Origin: Mytilinidion resinicola | Lineage: Eukaryota > Ascomycota > Dothideomycetes > Mytilinidiales > Mytilinidiaceae | NCBI RefSeq assembly: GCF_010093595.1 | Contig: NW_022985444.1 | Coordinates: forward strand, 1,859,539-1,923,538 | Direction: 5' to 3' | Length of the DNA: 64,000 nucleotides | Shown here: in pieces, positions 10,583 through 22,623 of the stretch | Layout of the letters: the number at the start of each line of letters is the position of its first letter | How positions within the stretch are numbered: the first letter of the stretch is position 1 | The notes under the pieces: model-generated | Seen by the model: only the letters and a program-made list of their open reading frames with translations | The model's database searches: none | Told to the model about the DNA's origin: nothing | Translations under genes and position numbers: made by a program

Positions 10583-13500
10583 TATTGACGAGCTAAGGTT
10601 GTTTGAATAACAGAAATACGCTCCACGTGAGATAAAGAGGCTGCGGGCTGCTAAAATTTGGTGATTTTTGAAGGCGCAAGAGAGGATATGAAATAGAGCA
10701 ATTACAGAGAAAATAGATATGAGCAAGATATAAAATGTACGTCAACGGCAGTTCGAGCTTATATAGAGGACTATCAATTAGAAGCAGCGTGACGGAAACG
10801 AGCCACAAGCTTAGTAATATGATATAGCTCGGCTCTATAGATAAACGACTGATCCAATCACAGGCCGAGTCTGTCTTATGGGGAAAAGCGCAGGGATTAC
10901 TGAAAGTAGGAGGAGTCGCAAGCTCATCCTCAACGAAAGTAGGGGTATTTGCAAGGTCATCCTCGACAAGCTATCCTTAACGAGCCAAGTTGCCCCAAAG
11001 TGTCGGCTGACAAGGGACAAGGTAAAGAAGGTCAGGACGGTTGTGGAGATGCAAAAAGTGGAGCGATGAGCTAGCGGTGTTGGCTTCCAAGATTCCTCGT
11101 TACTGCTGTGCCTTGCAGTTTTTCGGACATGCCGAACCAGGATGGATGGAGATCGTCGTAGACTATTCTAGATTGGGTGCCATTCAGCGATTGTAGAGCA
11201 CCATCCATATACAGCATGAGCGCCGCAATGAGCTTGGAGATGCATATAAGAAGCTGCAGAATGGCGTTGACGTTGGGATAATCTGTTCACCAAGCGGCCA
11301 TAGTCATGTGACACGACCCGGAAACTTACATCAGCCGCTCTCCGACTTCATCCACTATCGATGGTATAAAAGCTTGCCGTGACAAGTCCAGAGCCTTTTC
11401 CATTCAGGAAGATGCCTCAATGGAGGATGTTGAGCAAAGAATGCGTCATGGCGTGCAATGGTTCAAAACAAAGCTGAGCAGAGCAGCATGGTGGCACTTG
11501 GACCGAGAGGTTGAGCGCAGGACGTATGAAAGTAAAATGGAGACTAAACTCGGAGAAGAATCTGGGGCAACGGCTGCGCCGTCGGCGTTTGGTGTGGTCA
11601 GCGGAAGATTTGTAGTGATGCTCTGCAGCAGCGGCGATAACATCGTCCCGTTCATCCCAATGATGTCAAGTTTCCATACCTCGACAAGTCGAAACCTATC
11701 ATCTGGCACCTTTGAAAGTCAGCGCCATCCAAAACCGTAGAAGATCACCAGATAATCATGATGTGACAAACGTAGCCCCCAAACTCCATGGACCGAAGAG
11801 CGAAACATGTTTGATAACCGCATGGTTAACCTACACACGGCCATCACGCTCCAATATCCGAATCATTGATCCCACCAACTCCGACTCCCACTCCATTGCT
11901 GGAGTTGACCTGATGATTTTGAAATCAAGAGCCGAGGACGACCTGGCTGCCCTCCATGTCTCCGCAGACAAGAGATTTTATACCTCGCCGGCAGACGAGA
12001 AATCTTGGATCACATGACCCGGCCCCTCCTGATAGGACGGTGACCTAAGCAGCATTTAGGAAGGCATGGCGGTTCACATGACGTTCCCGCGAAGGTCCGC
12101 GTGGGGATCAGCTGAGGCCGAGCCGAGTGAATATCCTCCGGGATATAAAACCTTTTACTCGGCTCGTAGGATGAATAAGCAGGCTTCAGGGTGGTTGAGT
12201 TGCAAAAACCCGTGAAGGAGAGATCAATGGCCGCTGGGCGTCTTCAAACTGCATCTGAAAATGGTGCATGTGTGCGTGGATCGAAACCGAGCAGACAAGC
12301 AAAACGATAGAGTGCAGTCCTTCGTTGTCCTGAAGTCTGATGGAGTCCGCGCACCTCCGGCTTCAATTGCTGATCATCGTGACCCAAAGATCGCGCTCTG
12401 GAGCATTCGACGAGATTGAGGCAGATCGTCTACGCCTGAAGGAGGCCATGTTTAATAACGCAACGTATCACTGTGTCTTCAATAAGCGTTGGTACTCTTC
12501 ATCGTCAATCGATGCAGGCCTCGACCCCTCGCGGAAACCATGCTGTTTGCTGGTTCTTCTGTTGATACTGTTGGTTTGCAGGCCGTAGCATCTGAACATT
12601 GATAGAACGCGACATTATGTACATGGAAGCGCCCTGTTTGCTACTAGCATTGATTGCTGTAGGTGATTGTCATAATCCAACAGACACCACTCCAACCCAC
12701 ACTCCATTCGTCCCAGCTGTCGAGGATATGTAATCATCAAATGACTACCGTGCTTGTGTTTTGAATAGCCCAGCTCCACAACCCGGACATTGTGCTTGAA
12801 GTCGGCTTTTTTGAGTCCCAAACCCAACCGCACCATTCGTCGCTGGACTCCACATCCTGACACTGGCACACGGCCATGTCGCCCTTGAAGAGATTATAGA
12901 AGCCAGAGGAGAGCGAAGATATTATAGTCGAAGAACAGCTGAGTAATTGAGTCGTACGTGAGCAGTGACGAAAGGTATCAGGTGACTTTGTCAACGGCGA
13001 TGTCCAGGGAACTTGGTGGGGGAATGAATGTTCTGGCGCCGGCGTTCAAAGAGATGAGGCGGGCTCGTTAGATTGAAAGGGGTCAAATGCTTGCCCGCAA
13101 GAGGAGAAGAACGAGCATGCTCGCAGGTCGCTGTGGCATTTGAGACCGTAGAGTGGTTTGATGCGATACGACACGGCCCTAGATCGACGTAGTAGCCCTG
13201 CATGAACGCGATCTCTCTGGGAGGTTGTGAGGTCGGACAATTGAGAATTCGGATCAAGAGGGCATTGAGGCGCTTGAGATACGCGGTAAGTGAATTTGAA
13301 AGTTGAAGAGGAAGCCTATCGCAACTAGATCATGTCTAGAAGGAAATGATGCACCAAAAGGTTTGATATTCCGAGTTGAAAAGCTGAAAAGCCGAAAAGA
13401 GTGGAAAGAAAGCAGAGAGGATGATGAATGGGATTTGAAATCTCTTCAAGTCAGATACTTACCTCCGTTAAAATAGAGGGAGGTAAAGGCACGGGTCTCA

Positions 13501-13845
13501 TCAATCGAAGGTCTCACGAGTTTAGACACCCACCCTAAAGATCAGAACGCTTTGATTGTCGCATGCTCCCAAGCTTTAGCAGACGATGGCGCTATAGCAT
13601 ACAGATTGAAATAAAAATTTGGTATAGCATCCAGTTGACCACCCGATCCAGACACCAAATACCCCCTAACACCAATGCCCATTGAAACGCCAGATAAAAT
13701 CGAGGCCTCCCTGGCGGTTGTAAAGACGCGATTCGAGTGTACAGACTCGCGCTTTGAGAGTCTTGTGGCCTATAGTCCATATATAATACAAGAAAATTCG
13801 AACCCGCAATCACCCAAGCTCGGAAGACCAGACCCACACCCTTCC
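10583..13845. other. Intergenic, about 3.3 kb; no gene supported
   Basis: Both strands carry only short frames without recognisable motifs. A frame at 11420-11740 (plus) and its antisense partner at 11446-11709 compete with each other and neither shows family features. I cannot exclude a multi-exon gene with short exons. Confidence 0.4.
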
Positions 13846-14506
13846 TCATCCTAGCCCTCCCCAGGCTCCTCTTATCCTCCGCGCTAGCTGGATGTCTTTC
13901 TGCATGATCGTCACCCGCTTCGCGTGTATAGCGCAGAGATTTGTATCTTCGAAGAGGTGCACGAGGAAAGCTTCGGCGGCTTCTTGCAAGGCCATGATCG
14001 CTTGTGATTGCCATCGGAATTCCTGGTCTGGCGGCATTATGTCTAGCGCTATTTCTCGAACCTGGAATACCCATTAGCAAAGCACAACCACCACAAAGCG
14101 TCGAACAAAAAGCGATTGTGCTGACAAAGGAACGGGCAGGTTTAACTCACCAGTCTCGAGAATGGTAGTTTTAATAGTAGCAGATCTGTACTCTTCTGAT
14201 ATCGGCGGATTTCTTTGAGGGCTAATGTGCCAGGTTTGTAACGCCGTTTTTTGGGGTATGGTATTGGATCCCCGGCTGCAGGAAATCGTTAGCCTAATGT
14301 GCTCAACCTCAAATCCTACGCCATTGCAAAACGGCAGGCAGAGACGTACGCTGTACATCTCCTCTCCTTTTCCCTATGGTTGACGCTCCGCCTCTCGCTC
14401 CGCCTCTCGCTCCGCCTCTCGCACCACCTCTTGTTGCGCCCCCTCTTCTGGCCATCCCCAGCCCCCCACCGCGCGTCGGCCGTCCGGTTTGTAGTTTTGC
14501 TGGCAT
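13846..14506 (-). CDS. cenH3: Centromeric histone H3 variant (CenH3/CENP-A), three exons
   Basis: Replaces H3 in centromeric nucleosomes and marks the kinetochore site. Exons are 14506-14350, 14275-14151 and 14061-13846, with introns of 74 and 89 bp; all joins keep phase and the product is 165 aa. The histone fold reads [31 protein letters not shown], then [60 protein letters not shown] and ends RGAWGGLG. CenH3 rather than H3 is shown by the longer loop 1 ([11 protein letters not shown]), the [23 protein letters not shown] helix, and the WGGLG tail as in other filamentous-fungal CenH3. The N-tail is Gly/Arg-rich with four RGGA repeats encoded by a 12-bp tandem repeat. The intron before VREIA has a GCTAAT branch-like site. 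It is divergent from the Derlin gene. Confidence 0.95.
14384..14431 (-). repeat. 12-bp tandem repeat coding the RGGA units of the CenH3 tail
   Basis: Four copies of the 12-mer CGCTCCGCCTCT on the plus strand (three exact, one diverged), reading GCG AGA GGC GGA on the coding strand. The unit length is a multiple of three, so copy-number change alters tail length without breaking the frame. Confidence 0.9.
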
Positions 14507-15271
14507 TAATGTTATGTAATTACTACGCGCAGCAGTGCTTCTCTACTCCTCGGTTGAATGCGCCTCGCGATGTATGGACTATTTGACAGGCAGTGGTGAG
14601 AATAGTCGCGAAAACGGTTTGGTGATTGCGGTGGCTGGGACGCGCTTCGCTATGCGCCGGATGCGGTACCGAGAGCGAGCGCTGGAATTAGGCTGCGCGC
14701 GATGGACAGGAGATTGATTTGGGCGTCGGGGAGTGTTTGCGGACGTGCGATCGATATTATGGATATGTTGAGTGTGCTGGTCGGCGGATGGTGGTGACAA
14801 AGACGCGGCGGGATGTTGATTCTTCGCGACGAGGGGGCTGGGAATGGACAGGGTCCTGGCGGTCCGCCTTAGTCATTATCCGCCAAGCCATGCCCAAATG
14901 TCAGGGACAACTTGAGTGTTGGTGAATGAACTCTCGATATTCTGGGGTAGAAAGATATATACTTGTTAGATTTTGTTCATGCAGGCCTCATATTCCCCAC
15001 ATATATAAGTGCAAATCATAGTGCTTGCTCCTTCTACCCGCAGTCCAGAAATAGCCTGTGCGCGAGCACGGTGGAAGCGTCTACGTAGCCGTTCGGGACT
15101 CTCTATTTGTTTCACTCCACCACTGCCTGCCTCTTCTTCCTGCGACCTTTGAAACGACAGGGTGTCCTCTCGCTCCTGCAATTATCCCACGTCTCATCCA
15201 CTGATATTTCTATACTACGCCTTTGTCTTCCAGCTCCGCATCGCTCCGTACACACATCCACTCACTCCACC
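14507..15271. promoter_or_regulatory. Shared divergent promoter region, CenH3 / DER1
   Basis: 765 bp lies between the two divergent start codons with no credible frame. The last ~100 bases before 15272 are CT-rich, as in fungal 5' leaders. No specific factor site is claimed. Confidence 0.45.
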
Positions 15272-16152
15272 ATGGCGGACATGCTCGGCGGCGGCGGCGG
15301 CGTCATGGGCCAGTTCCCACTGGAGCAGTGGTTCTTTGAGATGCCCGTATGCACAAGATGGTGGATGACAGCGGCACTGGGAGCGAGCGTGCTGGTACAG
15401 TGTCACATCATCACTCCATTCCAATTATTCTACAGCTGGAAGACCGTATTCTACAGAAGCCAGGTATACACAATCACTCGTCCTCCCGCCAGGATCCATA
15501 CCATGAAGTCTAACTTGAAATCAGTACTGGCGGCTAATAACTACATTCTTCTACTTCGGCCCCCTCAGCCTCGACTTACTGTACCACATCTTCTTCCTTC
15601 AGCGCTACTCGCGCCTCCTCGAAGAGTCCTCCGGCCGCTCCCCCGCCCACTTCTCATGGCTTCTCACCTTCGCCTCTACCCTCCTCCTCTGCATCGCGCC
15701 CATGTTTAGCATGGCCTTCCTCGGGACTGCGCTCTCGAGCACCCTCATATACATCTGGAGCCGCAAGAACCCGGACACCATGCTCAGCTTCCTGGGCCTG
15801 CTTGTGTTCCGCGCGCCGTACTTGCCGTGGGTACTGTTGCTCTTTTCGGTGGTGGTACATGGGACGGTGCCGAAGGATGAGATGTGCGGGATTGTGGTGG
15901 GACATAGTAAGTTTTGAGTCTTGCAATTGGAGATGAATATGGGGGCTAATCGTGGCAGTTTGGTACTTTATGAACGATGTATACCCACCGTTACACGACG
16001 GACATTCGCCACTAGACCCGCCTGCGTTTTGGATCCGGCTGTTCGATGGAAGGCCGGAGCCTCCACCACAAATAGAAGAGGATGCCCAAGACACGGCTCC
16101 GGAGCCGATAGATCGAGACCTGCCTGCTGTACAGGTGCCAGAGGTGCATTAG
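15272..16152 (+). CDS. DER1: Derlin (Der1-like ER-associated degradation protein), three exons
   Basis: Rhomboid-like pseudoprotease of the ER membrane that helps retrotranslocate misfolded proteins in ERAD. Exons are 15272-15463, 15525-15906 and 15959-16152, with introns of 61 and 52 bp; the product is 255 aa. Family signatures are the N-terminal PLEQWFFEMPVCTRWW, HIITPFQLFYSW, YWRLITTFFYFGPLSLDLLY holding the WR motif, repeated hydrophobic helices (LLLCIAPMFSMAFLGTALS; LLVFRAPYLPWVLLLFSVVV), and GHIWYFMNDVYPPLHDG. The final ~45 residues are hydrophilic and acidic/proline-rich, with no clear Cdc48-binding SHP box. Exon 1 to 2 joins as SQ|YWR and exon 2 to 3 as GH-I-WYF, both as expected for the family. 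Codon third positions are C-rich in the first half and G-rich later. Confidence 0.93.
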
Positions 16153-17042
16153 CTATGTCGAAGCGTTCCATGAAGCGAAATGCGCAATAGTAGAGCGGAC
16201 GAATGACTTTCTATTGAGATACCCGGCGTTTGGAATTGAAGGGGCGGTTGTACAGTATGACAGCACGACGACAATTGCATATAGGTAGGAAAACTAAAGA
16301 AATTTTTCAGAAAAGGCGTCTCAAGTCCACGTTACCCTATGTCTACACAGCGTGCGAGCGATTGGACCGTGGGATCGACCGATCACGTGACAACCCAATA
16401 GATCCTTCTAAATATCAAACCACAGAACTCGTCACGGCATCTCTTTTTTATGGAAGGTATTATCAACCCCTTCCCTGGTCTATTTTCTCTACTTCCTCCC
16501 TACCACGTCATCTCCATCTCCCCCTACCCACCTCCCCCATCCATCTCCATCCCCGATATCCCAAATCCCAGGAAGATACATAGTACCTACTCTCGGGGCA
16601 TTAGCATCAACCAATCCCATCTCCTCTTTCGCGCATGCCGGCAGTCAAAAGTAGCAGTTGGATCTGCCACCATGCTAAGATTCCAGGATCGCCGCGGGAG
16701 CCAATCAGGCACGCGAAGCGGGCTTGCCGCATTAGGCAGGCGGCGGCGATTGGGTTGCGATGGGGGTGCGGTTAAGCTTTCGAGATGGGAAGCTTGGAAG
16801 ATCAGTGCTTGTTTCTCGATTGTGTTACTGGTGTTCGCGAAGGAGATAGGCGGGGTCTGGCGGGCCCTAGGCGCGGACGCGACCGATGGTGGGGATGAAA
16901 GAGGTACGGTGTTTCAAGTAAAATCGTGTGTTGTGGTTTGTGTACTTATATCTATGAGCTCCTCTGGCTTTGTTTCTTGGCTAGGACGGATTTGTTTCAC
17001 TCGTTCTATCCATCCCTTCGCTACTCTTTACCCTCGTTCACC
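16153..17042. other. Intergenic and nuclease 5' leader
   Basis: A long plus-strand frame (16450-17286) crosses into the nuclease gene in another frame and has no motif support, so it is treated as chance. CT-rich stretches just before 17043 fit a 5' untranslated leader. Confidence 0.5.
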
Positions 17043-18110
17043 ATGTCTCTCAAACATTTCCTCCCCCTCCTTCTCACTACCACACCCCTCGTCTCTGCCT
17101 GGGGCACTCTCGGCCACGATACTGTCGCCTACATTGCGCAAAACTTCGTCACCAATGCTACGGAGTCCTGGGCGCAAGGCATCCTTGCCGACACCAGCAG
17201 CTCTTACATGGCCTCCGTCGCAACGTGGGCGGATACCTACCGGTATACCGCTGCCGGGAAATTCTCCGCGCCTTACCATTTCATAGACGCGGAGGATGAT
17301 CCACCAAAAAGCTGCGGCGTTGACTATAAGCGCGATTGTGGAGAGTCGGGGTGTGTCGTTTCTGCAATCCAGAACTACGTATGTCCCACCGATCTACTCT
17401 TCTAGTAGCCTATCAGGATCATAATACGGCTAACAATCAAATAGACATCACGCGTAGTAGACAAGAGCCTCAGCACCACCGAAAAGCAAATGGCCCTTAA
17501 ATGGATCATCCACTTCATCGGCGACATCCACCAGCCGCTGCACGACGAAGCCCTCGACGTGGGCGGCAACACCATCAGCGTAACCTTCGACGGCACGGAG
17601 ACGAATCTGCACCATATCTGGGACACCAATATGCCGGAGAAGTTCATCGGGGGTTACTCGCTGGCCGACGCCTCGTCCTGGGCGAAGAACCTCACCGCGC
17701 GCATCAAGACGGGGGATTATAAGAGCGATGCCAGCGGGTGGCTGCATGGGATTAGTCTGGATGATCCAGTGTCGAGCTCGATGGCGTGGGCGACGGAGAG
17801 TAATGCGTATGTGTGCAGTACGGTGCTCACGGGAGGGGTGGATGCGGTCGAAGGGAAGGAGCTGGATGGGGGATATTATGATGCTGCGACTCCGGTGATT
17901 GAGGTGCAGATCGCGAGAGCTGGGTACCGGCTTGCGGCGTGGTTGAATCTGATTGCGACGGGGGAGACGGGGCTGAAGGTTGCCGGGGAGAAGAGGAGTA
18001 TGAGGCCGATTCAGCCGGTGAGGGTGGAGTTGGAGGATTGGGCGAGGCCGTTGAGTGCAGCGAGGTTGGCGAGGTTGGCGCACGGCTTTAATTGTGGGCA
18101 TGAGCATTGA
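17043..18110 (+). CDS. Secreted S1/P1-type nuclease (two exons)
   Basis: Zinc-dependent extracellular endonuclease/3'-nucleotidase acting on single-stranded nucleic acids. Exons are 17043-17378 and 17445-18110, with a 66-bp intron carrying a GCTAAC branch-like site; the product is 333 aa. A signal peptide (MSLKHFLPLLLTTTPLVSA) is followed directly by WGTLGHDTV, so mature Trp1 and His6 are in place. Other expected zinc ligands of the tri-zinc site are visible: Asp in ATWADTYR, His in YHFIDAED, the WIIHFIGDIHQPLH segment (two His and one Asp or more) and LHHIWDTN. GGN and DGTETNLHHIWD match the family. Cysteines suitable for disulfides are present. The C-terminal ~35 residues are longer and more Arg/Ala-rich than in nuclease P1. 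The coding strand switches from C-rich to G-rich third positions along the gene. Confidence 0.92.
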
Positions 18111-18865
18111 TTATGGGATGAGTGGTTTGGGTCGGGGTAGGTTTTGGGGTTTTCCAGGGTAACATGAATGGGTACACCACTCGAGGGCTACACTATGTAT
18201 TTCATGCAGATTTCGCGGATGCTGATTCCCAAGTCATCAAAACAATGAATATCCCCATCAAGGTAACTCAAGACATCTCGACTAACGTCTGGCATTGTTG
18301 TCTCATCAAGTTTATATCACCTCTTCTGTATTACAGACAAGCCACGTGACGAGCACCTACCACTCCCTGTCCATACAACACCACCTCTAGCTATCCGGTC
18401 CTTCACCAATCTTCCCTCATCATCAACAACAGCTTACGTTTCTGTGCTACCACAGCGCGCGGCGGGATCTTTCAACCCGTCTGAATGCCATCCTAGAGCC
18501 GGCTTCGGCCCGTCCTAGCTTTTGGAGGGGTAATGTCCTTATCTTTCCCATCCCACTTCCATCGGACCCTTTGTAAGGCAGCCTCGAACGATCCAACCAA
18601 ATAACATGATCTGTAAGAGCAACTGCCGTCGGGAGCGATGTCGGGAGGCTGTCGGTAGGGCATCGGTATCACATCCGACATCTCGCGGTTCCATCGCGGC
18701 ACTCTTCCGATCAGCGCGTGGAGTTGAGGAGGACGCGTCCGTCAACAGATCTCCATGAAATAATTTCTTTCAACTTCATCTCCTCTTCCTCCTCACTCTC
18801 TTCTCATATTCAAGCTCTCTTCTTTCTCCTAATCAATTGCGCATCTCCTGCAATCAACCCTCACA
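18111..18865. other. Intergenic; no gene seen
   Basis: No credible frame. The ~100 bases before 18866 are CT-rich and end CACAATGG, a good fungal start context. Confidence 0.5.
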
Positions 18866-19945
18866 ATGGAAATCGGCGTCTTCATCCCCATCGGCAACAA
18901 TGGCTGGCTCATCTCCACCAACTCGCCCCAATACATGCCGTCCTTCGAGCTCAACAAAGCCATCGTCCTCAAAGCCGAGAAATACAACCTCGACTTCGCC
19001 CTCTCCATGATCAAGCTCCGCGGCTTCGGCGGCAAAACCGAGTTCTGGGACCACAACCTCGAGTCCTTCACGCTGATGGCCGGCCTCGCCGCCGTCACCA
19101 CAAAGATAAAGCTCTTCGCCTCTACCGCCATCCTCACCCTCCCTCCCGCGCTCGTCGCGCGCATGGCCACAACCATCGACTCCATCGCCCCCGGCCGCTT
19201 CGGCATCAACATCGTCACCGGCTGGCAGGAGGCCGAGTACAGCCAGATGAACATTTGGCCCGGCAACGCCTACTTCGGCTACCGCTACGACTACGCGACC
19301 GAGTACGTGCAGGTCATGAAAGAGCTGTGGACGACCGGCGTGTCCAACTTTAAGGGCAAGCACTTCACGATGACGGACTGCAAAATGAGCCCGCCGCCGG
19401 CTCACCCCATCAATATCGTGGCAGCTGGGCAGAGCGGCCGCGGGCTGGAGTTTGCGAGCGAAAACGCGGACTTCAACTTTGTGATGGGACAGGGGATTAA
19501 TACACCAACGAAGGTGAAAGAGGGGACGGAGAAGCTAGTTGAGGCGAGCAAGAAGGCGGGGAAGGACTGCGGCGCGTACGTGCTGTTTATGGTGATTGCG
19601 GACGAGACGGATGAGATGGCGCAGGCGACGTGGCAAAGCTACCGCGAGGGGGCGGATGTGGATGCGTTGGCTTGGATGGCGGATCAGGGAGGGAAGGACG
19701 AGAAAGCGGATGGGACTTCGACGGCGAAGACGATTAATTTGCCGGAAGGGGCGGTGAATTTAAATATGGGGACGTTGGTGGGGAGCTATGAGACGGTGGC
19801 GGGGTTGTTGGATGAGGCGGCGGAGACACCGGGGACGAAGGGGATTATGTTGACGTTTGATGACTTTTTGGTGGGCATGGATAAGTTCGGGGAGAAGATT
19901 CAGCCGTTGATGAAGTGCCGGGCGAAGGTTGCTGGAGGTGTGTAA
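18866..19945 (+). CDS. rutA: RutA-like pyrimidine monooxygenase (bacterial-luciferase family), intronless
   Basis: Flavin-dependent monooxygenase of the luciferase-like fold. The closest family I recognise is RutA, which in bacteria opens the uracil/thymine ring using FMNH2 and O2. The 359-aa frame has no intron and is co-linear with Rut[51 protein letters not shown] (here LDFALSM..), [82 protein letters not shown] and LTFDDFL. Length equals the bacterial enzyme. No other rut gene (RutB-RutG) is nearby, and a flavin reductase partner would be needed. Strong bacterial resemblance and lack of introns suggest old horizontal transfer, but codon use is like that of the neighbouring fungal genes. 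The true substrate in the fungus is not shown. Confidence 0.9.
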   Translation: MEIGVFIPIGNNGWLISTNSPQYMPSFELNKAIVLKAEKYNLDFALSMIKLRGFGGKTEFWDHNLESFTLMAGLAAVTTKIKLFASTAILTLPPALVARMATTIDSIAPGRFGINIVTGWQEAEYSQMNIWPGNAYFGYRYDYATEYVQVMKELWTTGVSNFKGKHFTMTDCKMSPPPAHPINIVAAGQSGRGLEFASENADFNFVMGQGINTPTKVKEGTEKLVEASKKAGKDCGAYVLFMVIADETDEMAQATWQSYREGADVDALAWMADQGGKDEKADGTSTAKTINLPEGAVNLNMGTLVGSYETVAGLLDEAAETPGTKGIMLTFDDFLVGMDKFGEKIQPLMKCRAKVAGGV

Positions 19946-22623
19946 AGTATGTTTTATTTCGTTGATCTTTCAAGTCTTAGTCCGTTTGACTAGGTGACTT
20001 TCTCGTGACTATATCTTGCTTTTTCTTTTCCGGTATATAAGCTTAATCTCTCACATCCTCCTCAAACTCAACAGGGAGTCGACGGGGCTTGGAGCAAAAC
20101 GTAGGAGCCTACTCTCGCATGGGGTGCCTCTTGGTATAAAAGATCTCAAGAAGCCAATCATCTAATGGGCGCTTGGGTGTGGCCTCGATCAAAAAGCCGC
20201 TTCCATCATGCCTTATGGAGCCCTGAGCGATACAGGGGGGGCTCGCCCATTACACCCTTTCCCGATGACCACCATCCCTATTCTTTATCAATGTTCTACC
20301 CCCTTTCTTACCAACAGCTCCTTCCCATATCACGTACCCCTCCCCTCTTCACCGTCACCCTAAAGATAGAGCTCACCGCTCTCTCATCGCTCCGCCGGCC
20401 GCCCAAAACCAAACTTGACGAGATCCATCATCAGCCCACACTACTCCCCCCAGCACTCCATCGCACCCTTTCTTCGAAGTTTTTGATACTCCATGCAGCT
20501 ATGCCTCGTTCTTAGGCGATCTCCCTCCTAGGCCACTATTGCCAGCTCTTCCTCTGACGTTTGATCGCCCAGACATTCCTCCACATCGTACTCCATTTTG
20601 GGTTTGAACACCCAGCACCACTCCACCCACCACTCCATCGTACCTCTTCCTCCAATATTTCGATACTCCATGCAGCTGTGGCCTCGTTCTTAGTCGACCT
20701 CCTCCCCACCCACCACGGACCTTGTCGCTCGTCCTTTTTGATCACCCACACACCCCTCCACATCAGAAGTTCGCCCTTCCGGTTTTTGAACACCCAACAC
20801 CACTCCCCCCACCACTCCATGGCCGTTTTCCTCTACTCCTTTGACACTCCATGCAACTGCGCGTCGTTCTTAGGCGATCTCCTTCCCAGGCCACCATGGT
20901 CAGGCCTTCCTCAGTCTGTTGATCACCCAGACACCCTCTCCACATCAGTACTTGTTGTGCTTGTTGTTGAACACCCAGCCCGTTCCTCGATGCATCTCCC
21001 GCCTTCGCGGGCGGAGGGGGTTTAAGTACCTCAGGGACAGAAGTTCCGGAGGGGGTCGGGCCGGTGCGGAGGTCATGTGGGGGGCTCGTGACGGCATAGA
21101 GTACCTAGGTATTGAAGGAATAGAGGGGGTGGTAGGGGGGAACAGGCACGTGTCATTCGCGGAAGTCAGGGGAGTGGGGGGTATAAAAACTTCTTTTGGA
21201 GGAGGTGGAGAGGTCGTCGGTGTGAATCTGGATCTCTCTTGAGGAGAGGGTTCAAAACGTGGGAATCGGAAAGACATGTGCTCGTTGTGGAGGGGATGGG
21301 TGCAAACCTCTGGACACAAATTCAACATGGCAGTGGTGCTTGCCGAGCGGTGGGTGGATATTTTGAAATTGTGGTGATGGCTATTGGTAGCGTGTAACTT
21401 TGATGAAGGGTGGCTTGAAGAGTTGATGGAGGTGGACAGTATAAATAAGGAATTGTAGGAGATTGGCAGTTACGCTTAATAGTGGGAAGCATTATTAGTA
21501 CGGTGATGAGCTTGCACCGATCTGCGAGACTCGCCACTCAGCTCCATCAATATGCTGAAGAAGAGTTGTTGCAATTCCGCCACTCTCCCAGCTCCATTAA
21601 ATATCTCATCCAGATGTTTTACTCCGAATTCAACTACCTAGGAACCTAGTTCTCTGAATAAACTAAACAGAGACAGAAGAAAGATGCTATATAGCCCGCT
21701 GGTTCAGGAGATCACGTGCCCGTTACGCGATCGTCAACTTCCCGTTCCGTGCAGCCTTGGAGTACCTAGCCAGAATCTCTCTCATTAGCCATTGATTCAG
21801 GCACCACGGAGTGCCCGGCCACGCGGTTCCAGATTCCTGGGCAGAAATAGCGCTATGCAGGTACCCGCGGGCTATTTCGAGCACTGACAGCCGGCTAACT
21901 CTGCAGGACTGGGAAATCCGTACGCCTCGATTCTGGCCCATGGGAAAGCGAAATGTGGCGGGCTGGGTCTATCGATAGAATATGTCTGGGCAGCAGGGGT
22001 TCAATGGTGCAGCTTGAAGAGGTTTAGCTCGCCTCCTTATTTGAACCCCCACGAAGGTTTCCAATTCTCCGATTTCGCATCAACAATACCATCACGATTG
22101 AGCCACCAACGAGTTCCAGCATCGAACCTCGACGACTGAGACGAGTCCGTGGTCTTCCTTTATTCAATGCTTAGGGTCGAAGCCGTCTATTTAGAAGGAA
22201 GGATGAGTCGCTCGCTTTTGACACCAGCGCGTCCATCTCGTATTGCCTTCTTGAAATACACCAACCAAAGCAGCAAGCTCAACATGACATGAGCCTTACC
22301 ATCTTCCTTACCGGTGGTGCCGAGTTGCGCACCGCCGCAGCCAGCCACATAAGTACGGTAGCTGTTTAGTGGTATTAGCCTCCCTATAGTCCTAGCCAAC
22401 ACCCCAAAGGAGGCTTTTCGGCGTCTAGCCACGCCACAAATATTCTTCATCGGTTTAGACTTATTCCTCCCTGTTCCCGCGGGCGTCAAAATATAATAAT
22501 GCGATGCTCGCGATTGCATTCATGCTTTTCAGATCTCCAGACTTTCACTATCACTGCTTTTCGTCCTTTGGACATCCACACTCGTTTCTGAGATCGTGTC
22601 TCCTGACGCGATAGTCATTCATT
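19946..22623. other. Intergenic, about 2.7 kb, with a minisatellite
   Basis: No gene is supported. It holds the diverged tandem repeat at 20410-20990, annotated separately. Short frames there are by-products of the repeat. A CT-rich leader precedes 22624. Confidence 0.5.
20410..20990. repeat. Diverged ~180-bp minisatellite, about three copies
   Basis: Landmarks recur in the same order: CACTCCATsG, then TACTCCATGCA, TCGTTCTTAG-CGA, TTGATCrCCC-ACAC, CCTCCACATC, and TTTGAACACCCA. Copies start near 20454, 20631 and 20813 (periods ~177 and ~182), with a partial copy ending near 20990. Copies differ substantially, so the array is old. Confidence 0.75.

Noticed and set aside
16450..17286. 278-codon frame ahead of and overlapping the S1/P1 nuclease
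   Set aside because: Ends inside the nuclease in another frame and lacks family features.
18854..19405. 183-codon minus-strand frame over the RutA-like gene
   Set aside because: Antisense to a well-matched gene; explained by its high GC3.
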